A stretch of DNA of 64,000 bases from Impatiens glandulifera (Eukaryota; Streptophyta; Magnoliopsida; Ericales; Balsaminaceae), in assembly GCF_907164915.1 (NCBI RefSeq), contig NC_061863.1:35437382-35501381 (forward strand), written 5' to 3'. Made by a program: the position numbers and the translations under genes. Below are positions 32,001 through 43,522 of this stretch, in pieces. Position 1 is the stretch's first letter. Every line of letters begins with the position of its first letter. The notes under the pieces were generated by a model that was given only the letters and a program-made list of their open reading frames with translations, ran no database searches and was not told the DNA's origin.

Positions 32001-33217
32001 TGTTAGGATCTAGGTCGAGGCTGGAGGACCGGGGTTGGCCGGCTAGCGCGTCTCACTCAAAGGGTGGTGATTAATCCGGTTAGAGATTAACACCGGGGTT
32101 TCAATACTGCACAAACTGTCACAAACCCTTGAACCAAGTTCAAGCGCGGAAGTGGTTTGTTTCAGGTTGAAGCAGCACACTCACAGGATAGGCAGAACCG
32201 GTTTTGAATAGGACAGGTTTGGAAATTGATGGGACGGTTTTTGTAACTTGGTGATTCGGTTTAGATAGTGTAGAGTCGGTCAAGATGGTGTAGGTCGGTT
32301 AGTGCAGCTCGGTTATAAAGTAAATCACGTAGAAAATAAATAACAAGACAAGTTTTATGGATGTTCGGAGATAAAACTCCTACGTCACCCCTTCCTCTCG
32401 AAACCGCGAGAAGGATATTCACTAAGGAATACAAATACAATCCGATCGAGACTTATTTCCTGCTCGATAACACCCGTACAATTTACACCGAAATTGTATG
32501 TACACACTTCAACTTAGCACATTAAGCTTTTCTAGAGATAGAACACACTCTTATCACTTGTAAATTAATTGGTCACTGTGTCCCACATTTACTCTTCTTC
32601 AGCTGCTCCTTTTATAGGTGAAATGTGCCAACGGTCACATTTCATTTCCTTGAATTTGATTGGTTGAGCAGAGGTTCAGTGATTCAGACCTGGCGGTCAA
32701 CTTTTCAGACCTGGCGGTCTGTTCTTCCAGTAGGTAGGTCAAACCGGCTAGGTTTGTCTTTTACTCAATGTGGTAACTGTCGGTTAGACAATTGTCTGTA
32801 CTTGGAAGATTGCCTTTCTGATTTATCCTGAAGTGGAAAGATCTTGTAGGACGGTTTTCTGCAGCCTGCAGACTGTCCTCAGACTTGTATGAATATAGAA
32901 ATGTTCAGTCTGTTCCTTTGGTATCATTCTCAACAGATACCCGAAGTTTCTTCATATGTTGGTCGGTTATTTGTCTTAACCGGATGGCTTCCGGTTATTG
33001 CTTTGGCTTCTGAATGACCGGCTGTCTGGTGTTTCCGGCTTTTAGTTTTGACCGATCTTGCCTTCTTTGTGCGGTCATGTTTTTGGTTGTTTTGATAACT
33101 TGACCGGTTGAGCTTCTTAACCGGTTCATTGGTTTGACCGGTCTGGTTCTTTGTCTGTTCCTGCATAGGAAGTTTATTTGTGTTAAGTTTTATTAACCAG
33201 TCTAATTTTATCTAACA
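32001..33217 (-). repeat. 3' LTR of E4 (1217 bp)
   Basis: It is bounded by TGTTAGGATC and ATCTAACA, with a TATA box near 32606-32616 and the conserved core at 32353-32393. CAGACCTGGCGGTC occurs twice at 32682-32722, as in E3. Two polypurine-type blocks (33218-33231 and 33397-33410) lie immediately to its right. Confidence 0.86.
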
Positions 33218-33560
33218 ATTTCTCCCTTTTTGATTATTTTATTTAAAATTATCAAAATCATGTAAGATTGAAAATGTAGGCCGGTTTTGTGAGTTTTATT
33301 TGGCCGGATTTTTGGAAACTGACTTGGGAGGATTTTTCGAAAAATTTTGGAGAATTTTGAGAAAAATTTTGAAAATTTTTATCTTTTATCTTATCAATTT
33401 CTCCCTTTTTGATTATTTTATTTAAAATTATCAAAATCATGTAAGATTGCAAATGTAGACCGGTTTCCAAAAATAACTTTATATATATATAAGTGAAGAT
33501 GACCGAAAAAGGCTAAAATATTATATATAAAAAACGAAATAAACATAGAAAGGAAAGCCC
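33218..33560 (-). promoter_or_regulatory. E4 3' untranslated region with doubled polypurine tract
   Basis: ATTTCTCCCTTTTTGATTAT occurs at 33218 and again at 33397, the third case of a doubled tract in this family. No gene is visible in the remainder. Confidence 0.72.
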
Positions 33561-35930
33561 CTATTCCAATTCGGATGACATCAGGTCATCCGTCGGTTGG
33601 TCCTCAGCCGGTTGAGCCGGTCTTGAGGAAGATCCTCCTGCTCCCGTGGTGTCCTGGTGAAGAGAGAACGGTTGAGAGACCGTGCTGACTAGAACCGCAT
33701 TGGAAACTCGTTGTCTTGTAGGTCGCGGTTCGAGATCCTCCCCGAAGTCATCCTCTTCAACAACTGTTTCGGTGATTCTGCCCAACATCTTGGTGACTTG
33801 AGCCTTCGTTGCAGAAACTTTCCTCCTTCGTGTTGCCGGAACCGAAGAGGAGGGAGCCGCTTTGGACTTCTTGTGAGCCTTGGCATATTCTTCGAGCCTT
33901 TGTTTTTCAGTGTTTAACCGCTCTGCATCCTTGACTGCTTGAGCTGCCATGGACTTTGCAAGTGCCGGATTTCTAGCCACTATATTTCGTGCGCGTTCGT
34001 CCAAATCCGCTTCAGACAATCGCGGTGCCTCCTTGGCTTCCCGCGTTTCTTCGTCCAACGCATCCTTAATATCCTTAGCCGCCCGAGCGTTTTCTTCCTC
34101 AACCGCTGTATCGACAGCCAGCTTGGCCTTCATCAATTCATTCACCTGCTCGGTGACCGCCTTGAGGTCGGCTTCAAGCTTGTCGTTGCGCTCTTCAAGA
34201 CTTGCATTCTTCTTTTCAAGATCTATGACCCTGTCAAGTGTCGAACCGACTTCGGTGCTTGACCACCCTAGGTCCTCATCTACCTTTGTGAGCCGTTGAT
34301 CGGTTTTCTCTTGAAACTGTTTCAAGTCATCTACCAGCTTTGAGGTTGTATTTTCCAGGTCTACGGTTCGCTTAAGATGGGCGTCATACAGAATCGTGTC
34401 GTCACGGTAGTTGACTTCGATCTCTGTGATTCGGGCATCTGCCTTCACAAGGTCATCCCTCGTTGTTTCGGCCAATTTAATTGTTTGAACCGCGGCTTTC
34501 TTGATTTTCCTCTTCCATGGTCGAACCTTTGAGTTGGAAAACTCTTGAATGATAGACTTTACTCTTTCTTCTGTGACGGCCGGTTCCGAATTCCCAGGTT
34601 GATCGGTTTCAAGTGGCCCGGTGAAAGGGGGATCTGTCCTTTCGTCGGTTTCGTTGATGACCGGATCCGCTAGAGGAGACGTATCACCTCGCTTCTGACC
34701 GTCACCGGTCTCAAGACGCGGAGAGTGCGCTGTATCTCGCTGTCTGCGCACCGCTTCAAGTCGCTCTATCTCGTCAATGAATTCCCCTTTCTTTATCTCA
34801 AGTATATCCAACACCAAGAGTTGTAATTTAGCCTTCGGTGTTCCTGCAACATACCTTTCTGAAAGCTTTCGTATATGTACGGTTAACTTTGGTAGCCGAG
34901 CATGCGGTTCTACTATTGCGTGTCGGTCCATGGCTTCGTTGGGATCCTTGGCGTTTGTTAGGCTGATGACGTCCTCTTCTATCTCCTTCAGCCTTCTGAA
35001 ACTTTGTCCATCGGTTAGGCCTGGTAGCATATGCTTGAAGAATTTGTTGCACCGGTACCCGAACCACTCACTGTATACTTCCGCAGCCGCCTAAGCTTGT
35101 AGATCGATTTCCTCCATGATTCTGCGCACTATATTTTCGGCTATCTTCTGGTCGTTGTCACAGGGAACGTTTTCCTCCCCACGGTCGTCTGCATCGGTTT
35201 CAATACTGGCCGATTGTTCTTGTTCAGTCGGTCCTTTTTCTTTACCTGACTCATTTTCTTCGGTATTATGTGAGGCTGTTCGGTCGGAGCTTGAGGCCGA
35301 ATCGTCCTCATCTCGCGTGTCAGAGGGCGGTTCCGCGGATTCCATCGGTTGTTTGTCCTTCTTGCTTCCGGACTTGCCTTTTACTGGAGCCGGTTTCTTA
35401 GCGGCAGACTTCTTCCTTCGGCCACCTGTAGAACCAGGGGCCGGCTGCTTCTTCTCCAGGAATTGGCGGGATCTTATTATTTTGCTCGACGAGAGAAGAA
35501 CACCAGGACCGGTGTTGATGTTGTTGTGGAGCATGATCTTCCCAAGTGGGATGGCGTATCCCCATGACCGGGTGGAACCTAGTACCACCATTTCCTTTAG
35601 ATTGTGGAAAATCTCCTTCGCCCAGTTAATATTTATGCCGTTTAGTAAACCGGCAAGCATCTCGATTTTCGCCTTGGTGAGGTTGTCGAAATTTCCCCCT
35701 CTTACTTGAACCGACTTAGTAAAGATGTCACAGAGCGGTATATATTCCGGTCGCAGTGATGACTTCTTACCGGATACCTGTACAGGAGCCGCGGTTGCCG
35801 AGAGAACCTGGCAAGCCGCCTCGAATGTTTTCCGGTCTAGATCCATCGAAGCGTTGCGTCCATCTGTTGGAATTTGTAGGATTTCCGCAACCGACTCTTC
35901 GGTTATGTCGAATTGTTTGAGAAAGTTTGA
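33561..35930 (-). pseudogene. E4 accessory ORF C (N-terminus deleted, one stop)
   Basis: A long open frame, 35846-33561, is broken only by a TAG at 35093-35091. It keeps INWAKEIFHNLKEMV, the GGRRKKSAAKK basic stretch, an acidic/serine-rich part, the coiled coil (about 33900-34560) and the end DDLMSSELE. The normal N-terminus (MGRD.. through about codon 80) is missing: the leader near 35930 joins directly to the segment encoding EESVAEILQIP. The module's LPxxG position here reads IPTDG. Confidence 0.8.
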
Positions 35931-36230
35931 GAGCTAGAGAGAGAAATCTGTTTCGCGTAGGAATGAAATGAAATGAAATGACCAAGGTCCCCTTTTATAG
36001 GCGCGGCTTGGAAGCCCAACCGTCGCAAACTGTCCCATCACCTTTGGGCGAGAATTTTCCCTCCAAGTGATTTGGGCGGCAAACTTTGGGCGGAAATCAA
36101 AAAGGCGGCAAACTAAGGGCGCTAAATCAAAGGTGGGAAGCCAAGGGCGGGAGTTTCTGGGCGCGAAATTTCCCTCCAAAAATTTCGATTTCGGTTTTGA
36201 TGATGCAATCCCTTTTTGAAACCGTATTAT
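35931..36230 (-). promoter_or_regulatory. E4 ORF C promoter, proximal part: TATA box and GGGCGG/GCGC cluster
   Basis: The minus-strand TATA box CTATAAAAGGGG is at about 35990-36000. Between 36040 and 36180 are repeated GGGCGGC, AAGGCGGC, GGGCGGGAG and GGGCGCGAAATTTCCCTCC. The last contains TTTCGCGCC, matching the plant E2F consensus, overlapping the TTTCCCTCC motif of promoters B and C. The distal part resumes at 41302, after the hAT element. Confidence 0.55.
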
Positions 36231-36757
36231 TAGGGGTGAGCATATTATGGGTTAACCTAAACCCAACCCTAACCCAAACCCAAAATATTAATTTGGGTTG
36301 GTTAATTTGGGTTGGGTTGGATTCGGTTTAGATTAAATTCGGGTTGGATCTATTTCGGGTTGGGTCATATTTACCCAAATTACCCAAACTGTATAATTTA
36401 ATTTATTTATTTTCATTTATCGTATCTTCTCATTTAATCCTCTCTGCCCTATCTCTCTCTCCTCTATGCCCTTTTCAATTGAAATCCTCTATGCCCTTTT
36501 CAATTGAAACTCTCTGCCCTATCTCTCTCCCCTGTGCCATTTTCAATCGAAATCCAGGAGTGAAAATCTCACTAATCTAAGTAAGCAGAGAGATTGAATG
36601 AAAGCTTCCATGGTTACTTCTTTCTCTTTCTACTCGGACTGATCGGAATAAGATACACAGTTAAACCTCCGGCGTCTAAACCCTTCATTTGAGTACGTTT
36701 CTTTCTTTTCTCTCTATTGCTTTAATATAACCCAAAACACCAATAGAGAAAGAAATC

Positions 36758-37305
36758 ATGAAAGTTCAGATCCAGAGGGACGATACTGTGAGTTTTGCTT
36801 GTGTTTACGTTTTCTCATACTTTCATTTAAAAGCATTTTTTGCAGAAATAGAAGAAAACATGAACAAAATGATCGTTTTACACTTTAGAATCAGTCAACT
36901 GATGGGTTTTTTTATCAGTTTTGATGACTTATAGCTATGCATCTTTGAAACAATCTGACTTAGAGGACTCCTTAGCTTCATCGGAGTTATCGGTGCTTTA
37001 ATTAAAAAAAACTCAAGCTTGTTTTTGTCATGTTATTTAGAACATTGCAACAAAGCAGATACCCAAATTGAACAGTTTCTTCCTGTAAGATGCTATAGGC
37101 ATATCATACGATTCATTACAGTGTATTTGTCTGTTATGCTTCTCATTGGAAAACTGAAACAGGTGTTTGATGCTTATGTGGTTGGCAAAGATGATGCACC
37201 AGGAATTGTTGTACTTTAGGAATGGTGGGGTATTGACACTGAGATCAAGAATCATGCTCTGAAAATCTCTCAATTTGGATCTGGCTACAAAGCATTTATT
37301 CCAGA
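36758..37305 (+). pseudogene. Captured fragment of a dienelactone hydrolase-family gene (two exons)
   Basis: Exon-like segment 36758-36787 (ATG; MKVQIQRDDT) ends at GTGAGT, a good donor site. After an intron ending in AAACAG, segment 37163-37305 encodes VFDAYVVGKDDAPGIVV, then EWWGIDTEIKNHALKIS and a KAFIP end, followed by a GTAAGA donor. This wording matches the N-terminus of plant dienelactone hydrolase/carboxymethylenebutenolidase homologues (from memory), where VQEWWG-type sequence follows GIVV. Here the Gln codon is TAG at about 37217-37219. The catalytic Cys/Asp/His region lies beyond the captured part. This is transduplicated cargo, not a gene. Confidence 0.72.
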
Positions 37306-37689
37306 GTAAGAAACCACCTTGATTACTCACTAGAATCCTTTTGCTTATTTCTTACAAGTTTGATTAGTTTGTAAGCTACCCCAGTACTCCAAAGTTTATG
37401 TATTAGCTGAATTTATGTCAGTCCAATGCAATCTGATGTCGTGTCTTCTTGTGTTGCATTGGCTTTGTCTAACATATGAACTGTTTTATAATCTCCAGTT
37501 CTTTCTTGAAAATGGCAGATTTATCTAAGTCTAAGTAGTAATTTATTTTCATTGTCTTGTGTATGAAATTCCAATTTGCAATCCTGTGTATCTCATGTTA
37601 GGGTTTAGGGTATTATTCTACAATCATGTGTTCAAATATCTAATATGAACTAAGTAATTTTAATTTTATTTTTTGGGGCAGATTCTAGG
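37306..37689 (+). other. hAT internal non-coding segment
   Basis: This follows the GTAAGA donor of the captured exon and looks like partial intron sequence (T-rich), ending shortly before the transposase ATG. No ORF is visible. Confidence 0.4.
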
Positions 37690-37710
37690 TTGATTATTTT
37701 GATAAATATT

Positions 37711-39708
37711 ATGTCACAAATAGAAGAGTCAGTTGATGTCATAGAAAGGAGGAGTAATAATGAATCTGATTCTACAAGTTCAAGGATGCAAAGAAAAAAA
37801 ATGAAACCAAGGTCAGATGTGTGGATGCATTTCGAAAAGTTTGAAAATAGTGAGGGAAATCAGATGGCTAGGTGCATAAATTGTAAGAAGGAGTATAGTG
37901 CACCATCGAGATTTGGAACAAACACCTTGAAACAACATTTAAATAGTTGTCAAACAAATCAGTGGAGAGAGAGAGGTCTAGACACAAGAAAAATAAGCTC
38001 TCCTTCGACATGGAAATTCGACCAAGATACTATTCGCAAAAGTTTGGCACGTATGCTCATAATAGATGAACTTCCTTTTTCCTTTGCGGATGGTGAAGGA
38101 TTTAAGAAATTAATGTCATCTGCGTGTCCTAAGTTTTACATTCCATCTAGATGGACAATGGCTAGGGATTGCTATGATTTATATATGAGTGAGAAAGTAA
38201 AACTCACGACTTATTTTAAGAATAGTGATCAAAGGGTTTCCATTACCACCGACACTTGGACTTCGGTTCAAAGAGTAAACTATTTGTGTCTCACTACTCA
38301 TTTTGTTGATAATGATTGGACACTAAATAAACGAATATTATCCTTCTGTCCGATTTCAAGTCACACTGGCGAATCAATTGGAAAAACAGTTGAAAAATGT
38401 TTGATAGATTGGGGAGTTGACAAGATATTCACTGTTACTGTCGATAATGCAAGTTCCAATGACACTGTAGTGGCCTATTTAAAGAAAACTTTTATGAATT
38501 GGGGAACTAGCATTTTGAAAGGAAAGTTGTTGCACATGCGATGCATTGCCCATATTGTGAATTTAATAGTTACTGATGGTTTGAAAGAAGTTGATGATTC
38601 TATTAGTCGCATTAGAGGAGCAATTCGTTATGTGCGTCAATCCCCATCAAGACTTGCAAAATTTAAGTAATTTGCTGAATTAGAAAAGGTGCAATCAAAG
38701 AGATGGCTTTGTTTAGATGTCTCAACTCGTTGGAATTCTACTTATTTAATGTTGGACACTGCTAAAAAATTTGAAAGAGTGTTCGATAGATATAAAAGGG
38801 AAGATGTTAATCTTTTGTTTGACCTTGATAACGGGGCTGGGATGCCATGAGTTGATGATTGGGCTTACACTCGTGCGTTTTGTTTAATGTTGAAGCATTT
38901 TTACGAGCTCACTATACGAGTATCAGGTTCTTCGTATGTGACGTGTAATACTTTTCTTAATGAGATTAGTACAGTTCACTGCATATTGCAAGATTATGAA
39001 AACAGTGATGATGTGCATATATGTGACATGGCAAGAAGAATGAAAAGGAAATATGACAAATATTGGGGAGATATAGAAAAAATGAATAAACTGATCTTTA
39101 TATCAATTATCATTGATCCTCGTCAAAAGATGGATTATGTCAGTTTCGCTTTAAAGGAAATGTACGGTGAAGAAATTGGGGCTAGAATGAGCATGCAAGT
39201 GAAACAAGATATGTATGAATTGTACAATGCATACAAAAATGAGTTGAATCCATCTAGTGATACTAATGAAAGAGTTCAATTAAGTGAATTGTTATCTCAA
39301 TCAACTTCAATGGAAGACACAATGATGTTGCGTTATAAGAGGCACAAGATGGGAACATTAGGTGAAGAAAGGAAATTTGAACTGGACAAATATTTAAATG
39401 AAGACACTGAGAAAGATGTTGATGGATTTAGTGTTTTGGGATGGTGGAAAATAAATTTTCATAGATTTCCTATCCTTTCACAAATGGCCCGAGATGTATT
39501 GGAAGTTCCGGTTTCCACTGTTGCTTCAGAGTCAGCATTTAGTACTGGTGGAAGAGTTTTAAATGATTTCAGAAGTTCACTTAGCCCACGGATTGTTCAA
39601 GGCCTAATATGTGCTCAAGATTGGCTTCGGACACCTTCACCTCTTATTGACATTGTTGTAGAAATGGATAACATGGAAACATTGGAGAACGGTAATCTAC
39701 TATTATAA
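37711..39708 (+). pseudogene. hAT transposase with BED zinc finger (two in-frame stops)
   Basis: The ATG at 37711 opens MSQIEESVDV. A BED finger follows (VWMHFEKF...CINCKKEYSA...LKQHLNSC; ligands C, C, H, C near 37870-37960). Next come the RNase H-like domain with TTDTWTS and TVDNASSND (two catalytic-type Asp positions), the RW segment (CLDVSTRWNSTY) and the C-terminal hATC dimerisation domain (LGWWKINFHRFPILSQMARD, ASESAFSTGGRVL). A TAA at 38668-38670 and a TGA at 38848-38850, both in frame, split it. It resembles the Ac/RICESLEEPER group. Excision would need an intact transposase elsewhere. Confidence 0.92.
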
Positions 39709-40250
39709 TTATAAGTTTTTATCATATTTTAATGTAAATTTGTATGACATAACTTTTCTTTTACAGATTTGTCGGAAATAGCTTTTGAGTAGTCATTAAT
39801 TGAAATATGATGATTGTCAAACAAAGGTATATGTTTAGCTGAATTCATATTTAAATTGTATTTTGATTGTTGGATGATAGTATGTAACACTTATTTATTT
39901 GAAAGTGTTTTTTTTACAGATTGCTTGTTGGAGAATATCTAACATCATAGCTAGAAATAGGTTGGGGAAGGTGATGTTAATGTGTACTTAGGTTGGGGGA
40001 AGGTAATTGAAGAAACTGAAGGATATTAGAGCACGTACTGTTGGAAATCTACAGAATCTTCAACTTGACTATGAACATTCAGATTTATGAGAATTCATGT
40101 CTTTATTTTTTATTTGCAATTTGTGATGGACTATGTACTTGAGTATATATTGTTCGATGATTGTATCTAAATTTTAAACAAGTTTATGACTATTTTCTAG
40201 TTTATATACTTGATTGTTTGATGTGTTAAGAAGTTTTAGGTGATAAAAGT
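39709..40250 (+). other. hAT 3' non-coding segment
   Basis: AT-rich sequence after the transposase stop. CAG-like acceptor motifs (TTTACAG at about 39762 and 39916) suggest 3' untranslated exons. No ORF is visible. Confidence 0.4.
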
Positions 40251-40254
40251 CTTG

Positions 40255-41150
40255 AATGGGTAAAAAAAAGTGTATTAAACGGATCAAAAACTCATTAAAC
40301 GTATCAAAGATGTGTTAAATGGGGTTAAAAGAGTCAAATACTTATTCAATTGACTAAAATTGTATTACACGTATTAAAAATGTGTTAAACATGCAAAAAA
40401 ACGTGAAAAACATGTTAAATGTGTGAAAATGTGTTAAACGTGTGAAAAATATGTTAAACATGTCAAAAACGTGTTAAACGTGTGAAAAACGTATTAAATG
40501 TGTCAAAAACGTGTTAAACATGTCAAAAACGTGTTAAACATGTTAAAAATGTGTTAATCGTGTCAAAAACGTGAAAAACGTGTTAAACGTATGAAAAACG
40601 TGTTAAACGTGTGAAAAACGTGTTAATTGTGTCAAAAACGTGAAAAACGTATTAAAAACGTGTTAAACATGTCAAAAACGTGTGAAAATGAATTAAATGT
40701 GTTAAACGTGTTAAAACGTGTTAAACATGTTAAAAATATATTAATCGTGTCAAAAACGTAAAAAAACGTGTCAAAAACATGTTAAAAACGTCAAAAATGT
40801 GAAAAACGTGTTAAACGCGTGAAGAACATGTTAATCGTATCAAAAACGTGTTAATCGTATGAAAAGCGTGTTTAAAGTGTGAAAAACGCTTTTTAAGTGT
40901 GAAAACGTGTTAATCGTGTTAATCATGTCAAAAACGTGAAAAACGTGTTAAACGTGTGAAAAAACGTGTTAATCGTGTCAAAAACGTGAAAACGTGTCAA
41001 AAACGTGTTAAACGTGTGAAAAACGTGTTAATCGTGTCAAAAACGTGAAAACGTGTCAAAACGTGCTAAAAACGTGAAAAACGTGTTAAATAATTAAAAA
41101 TGTGTTAAACGAATAAAAATATATTAAATAAGTAAAATACATGTTAAATA
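40255..41150 (+). repeat. Minisatellite ACGTGTTAAACGTGTSAAAA inside the hAT element
   Basis: About 900 bp of irregular tandem repeats alternate GTGTTAAAC and GTGTGAAAAAC / GTGTCAAAAAC, with a period of roughly 9-20 bp. It is densest at 40380-41090. It lies between the transposase 3' end and the right subterminal repeats. The nested ACGTG words would create many G-box-like cores. The array probably grew by slippage. Confidence 0.85.
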
Positions 41151-41293
41151 AAAAAATAAAAAATTAATTTGGGTTACCCAACCCAGCCCATATTAGTAAA
41201 TAATATGGGTTGGGTTATGGGTTGGGTAAATTTAATTTGGGTTGAATACGGGTTGGGTAATACGGGTTGGGTTTACCCGTTTGCTCACCCCTA
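41151..41293 (+). repeat. Right subterminal region and terminal inverted repeat of the hAT element
   Basis: Dense GGGTTGGGTAA / TACCCAACCC words end in TGCTCACCCCTA. The left end (36231-36390) has the mirror pattern. Clustered short motifs near hAT ends are usual transposase binding regions. Confidence 0.75.
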
Positions 41294-41301
41294 CGTATTA
41301 T

Positions 41302-41599
41302 AAAGTGATTTGTGAACCGCAATGATGCGGTGTTTTGACCTTGACCGGAAAGTTCTACGAACACAGGTTTGTCTATCGATTTAACTAGTTATTTAGATGA
41401 GTGTTCTGAATACTTACAACTTTTGATTAAGCGATTCTTCTTGAAACCGTGCATAACTGCGAAGACGCGGTTTCTCTGATATTGACAGGATACTTCAATG
41501 AAACATGGAAGATTACATCTTGGGTAGTTCCATTCATTTACAGATAACCCATTAACCTAACGAAATAAGAAAATCGATCATAGTCAACAAAAGGGTCGT
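41302..41599 (-). promoter_or_regulatory. E4 ORF C promoter, distal part
   Basis: This is the continuation of the region cut by the hAT element at the CGTATTAT duplication. No gene is visible. It links promoter C to the end of ORF B. Confidence 0.4.
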
Positions 41600-42175
41600 T
41601 TATGATCGATGACCTCTTTTGGTCAACACCATAGTTTTCAGGTTGTTGAATATGACCGATGACCAATTTATGGGAGCATAACTCATGATGTAGGTCATCA
41701 TGTTATACACCTTTTTAGAGTACCGCTGGTTAGGGGATTGGCAGATTAACGAACGATTGACGATTTCAAGTAGAAGCTGGATGTGGAACCGAAGACAGGT
41801 CTTTGGCCCGTTGTTCTCCACCGGCACCCCGGTTCCGGAGAACCGCCAAGCGTAGGATACCGCGGCGTTGCCTTACCGGGGCGGGAAGTCCGAAAACCCT
41901 TCGGTGGGCAGGTTGAACATTTGCGCAAATTCGGCTTCATCCAGCCAGAAAGTATGGTCTCTCACCGTGGAAACAATGTAGTTTCCTCTTACGCATGCAC
42001 TCCTGAAGAAAGTCTTAACATCCTCAAGGAGTATAGAGCCGGATTCTTCGAGAAAGGTGCGAAGACCGGTGTTAATGAGGGACTCAAACAACATCTCCTT
42101 TGTTTCTTGATCACTGATCTCCAGGCAAGAGTCAAAATCAATACTTAGGAAATTTGGTAGTGTTCGGCTCGGCAT
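41600..42175 (-). pseudogene. E4 accessory ORF B (stop, truncated C-terminus)
   Basis: The ATG at 42175-42173 opens MPSRTLPNFLSIDF. The frame has FNLPTEGFSDFP, then a TAA at 41875-41873, then INWSSVIFNNLKTMV in the same frame. It ends at 41600 shortly after TKRG, where E1 continues with GFAPHISRL, so about 50 C-terminal residues are missing. Confidence 0.8.
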
Positions 42176-42642
42176 GATTCAAACTTTGTTAAGAGAGAGA
42201 GATGGAGTTCAAGAGATTTTTGATTTGAGATGTGTTAAGTTGATTAGGGAATGGCCCTTTATATAGATCCGATTTTGGAGGGAAAATATCAACATTGAAT
42301 GTCAGTTTTGTCTTATTGGAGAAGAGAATATTTATGTTTCCAAAGTGTGTTGGGAAGATGTTACTTTTGACCGTTTGCGGAGCTCGAGATGGTATTTAGT
42401 TGAAAAGTAACCAAATTAGTTGGGTAGTAATTACTCATGTAGTTGGGGGTTACCTCATTAATTAAATGTTACTTTTCATTAATGACTAATGCAACAACAA
42501 ACTGAAAAGTAACTGATTGAAACCAAAGATAACCTAGACTAAACCGAAGAGAACATATATGAAACCGAAATGATCATAAGAGAGTTGAACAAAGATACAG
42601 CCGGTGCGTGCAGCAAAATGACCGGGTGTAGGAAGGAGTGAC
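42176..42642 (-). promoter_or_regulatory. E4 spacer with ORF B promoter
   Basis: On the minus strand, TTTTCCCTCCAAAATCGGAT is followed by CTATATAAAG (about 42252-42262), the same order and spacing as in E1. An AG-rich stretch (42191-42201; CT-rich on the coding strand) is the leader. There is no ORF in the rest. Confidence 0.58.
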
Positions 42643-43403
42643 CTAATATCCGCTGGAGGAGACGACACCGTTGGGGTTGTTGCGGCGGTTCCTCCTCTTC
42701 CAAGCCTTCTCAAACCGCTCAAAGAAAGAGTCGGTGACTTCCTTGGTGAGCACTTGAGCTTGGTTTAGACCTTCGCCCGGACAGGTCGGAAATCCAAGCT
42801 CAAGAAGCAGACAGCTCATTTGGGGAACGAGGCCGACTGTTCGAACGCCAATCATCCAGATTAGGACGTCGACAGTACCCTTGACCAATTAACCGGTGTG
42901 CCGGTGGTTATAGCAGCCATCATGTTAAAGGTTGTGGTATAGTAGGTGTTCGTCACATCTCTTCCTAAGATGCTTCGACCGATCACGTCATTAAGGAGCT
43001 GATATTCAGCTCTCAACAGTGACTTCGTACCATGGTCATCAACGGGTTTGTTAGACCGTGCAAAGGTGAGGGAAATCTCGGCCTTTAAGTCGGCCGGAAC
43101 ATTGAGATCGGTCAGCCCTTGCTTTGGTAGGCTGAAACATCTCGCAAAGTCATTTTCGGTGAAGTCAAACATTATGCCTCCCACTTTTGATTGGATATGG
43201 GTGTCAAAATGAGGAGTTTCTTTGAAAACCCTGGCATTGTAAAGAAATTCCAGGACAGATTCGGAATAGATGATATGCTTGTCATCTAGAAAGTACTGAA
43301 GGCCGGTGTCTTCAAGTGATTTGATCATCTTGAATACATCATAGTGTTCAGTACTCATGGCAGATTTGAAGTCCACTTGAAGGATGTTTGGAAACTGAGA
43401 CAT
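42643..43403 (-). pseudogene. E4 accessory ORF A (one frameshift)
   Basis: The ATG at 43403 opens MSQFPNILQVDF; LPKQGLTDLN and TGTPVNWSRVL follow. Two bases are missing near 42872 compared with E1 (CTGTTCGAC becomes CTGTCGAC), shifting the frame. The remainder continues in another frame with VLIWMIGVRTVGL and LTKEVTDSFFERFEKAWKRR and ends about 42643. Confidence 0.82.
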
Positions 43404-43522
43404 TTTTGTCTTAGTAAGAGAGTGAGTTATAATTTGTGATTGTTTTGTTTAAGGTTTGTTCAACTTATATACTAGTGGAGGGATGATCTAATTATCTAGT
43501 GTATCGCATGTGATAATGTCTA
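43404..43522 (-). promoter_or_regulatory. E4 ORF A promoter
   Basis: The minus-strand TATA box TAGTATATAAG is at about 43464-43473, with a leader of about 60 bp before the ATG. It is stronger than the corresponding E1 sequence. Confidence 0.55.

Larger units (their letters stand above)
36231..41293 (+). mobile_element. hAT DNA transposon (5063 bp) with 8-bp target duplication
   Basis: The termini are TAGGGGTGAGCA (36231) and TGCTCACCCCTA (to 41293), a perfect 12-bp inverted repeat. Both sides carry CGTATTAT (36223-36230 and 41294-41301), the 8-bp duplication typical of hAT elements. Subterminal regions are full of AACCC / GGGTT words. The cargo is a captured host-gene fragment, a transposase with two stops, and a minisatellite. 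It split promoter C of E4 and is therefore younger than that element. Confidence 0.95.

Noticed and set aside
36250..36290. Telomere-like AACCCTAACCC
   Set aside because: Only a short irregular run within hAT subterminal AACCC words.
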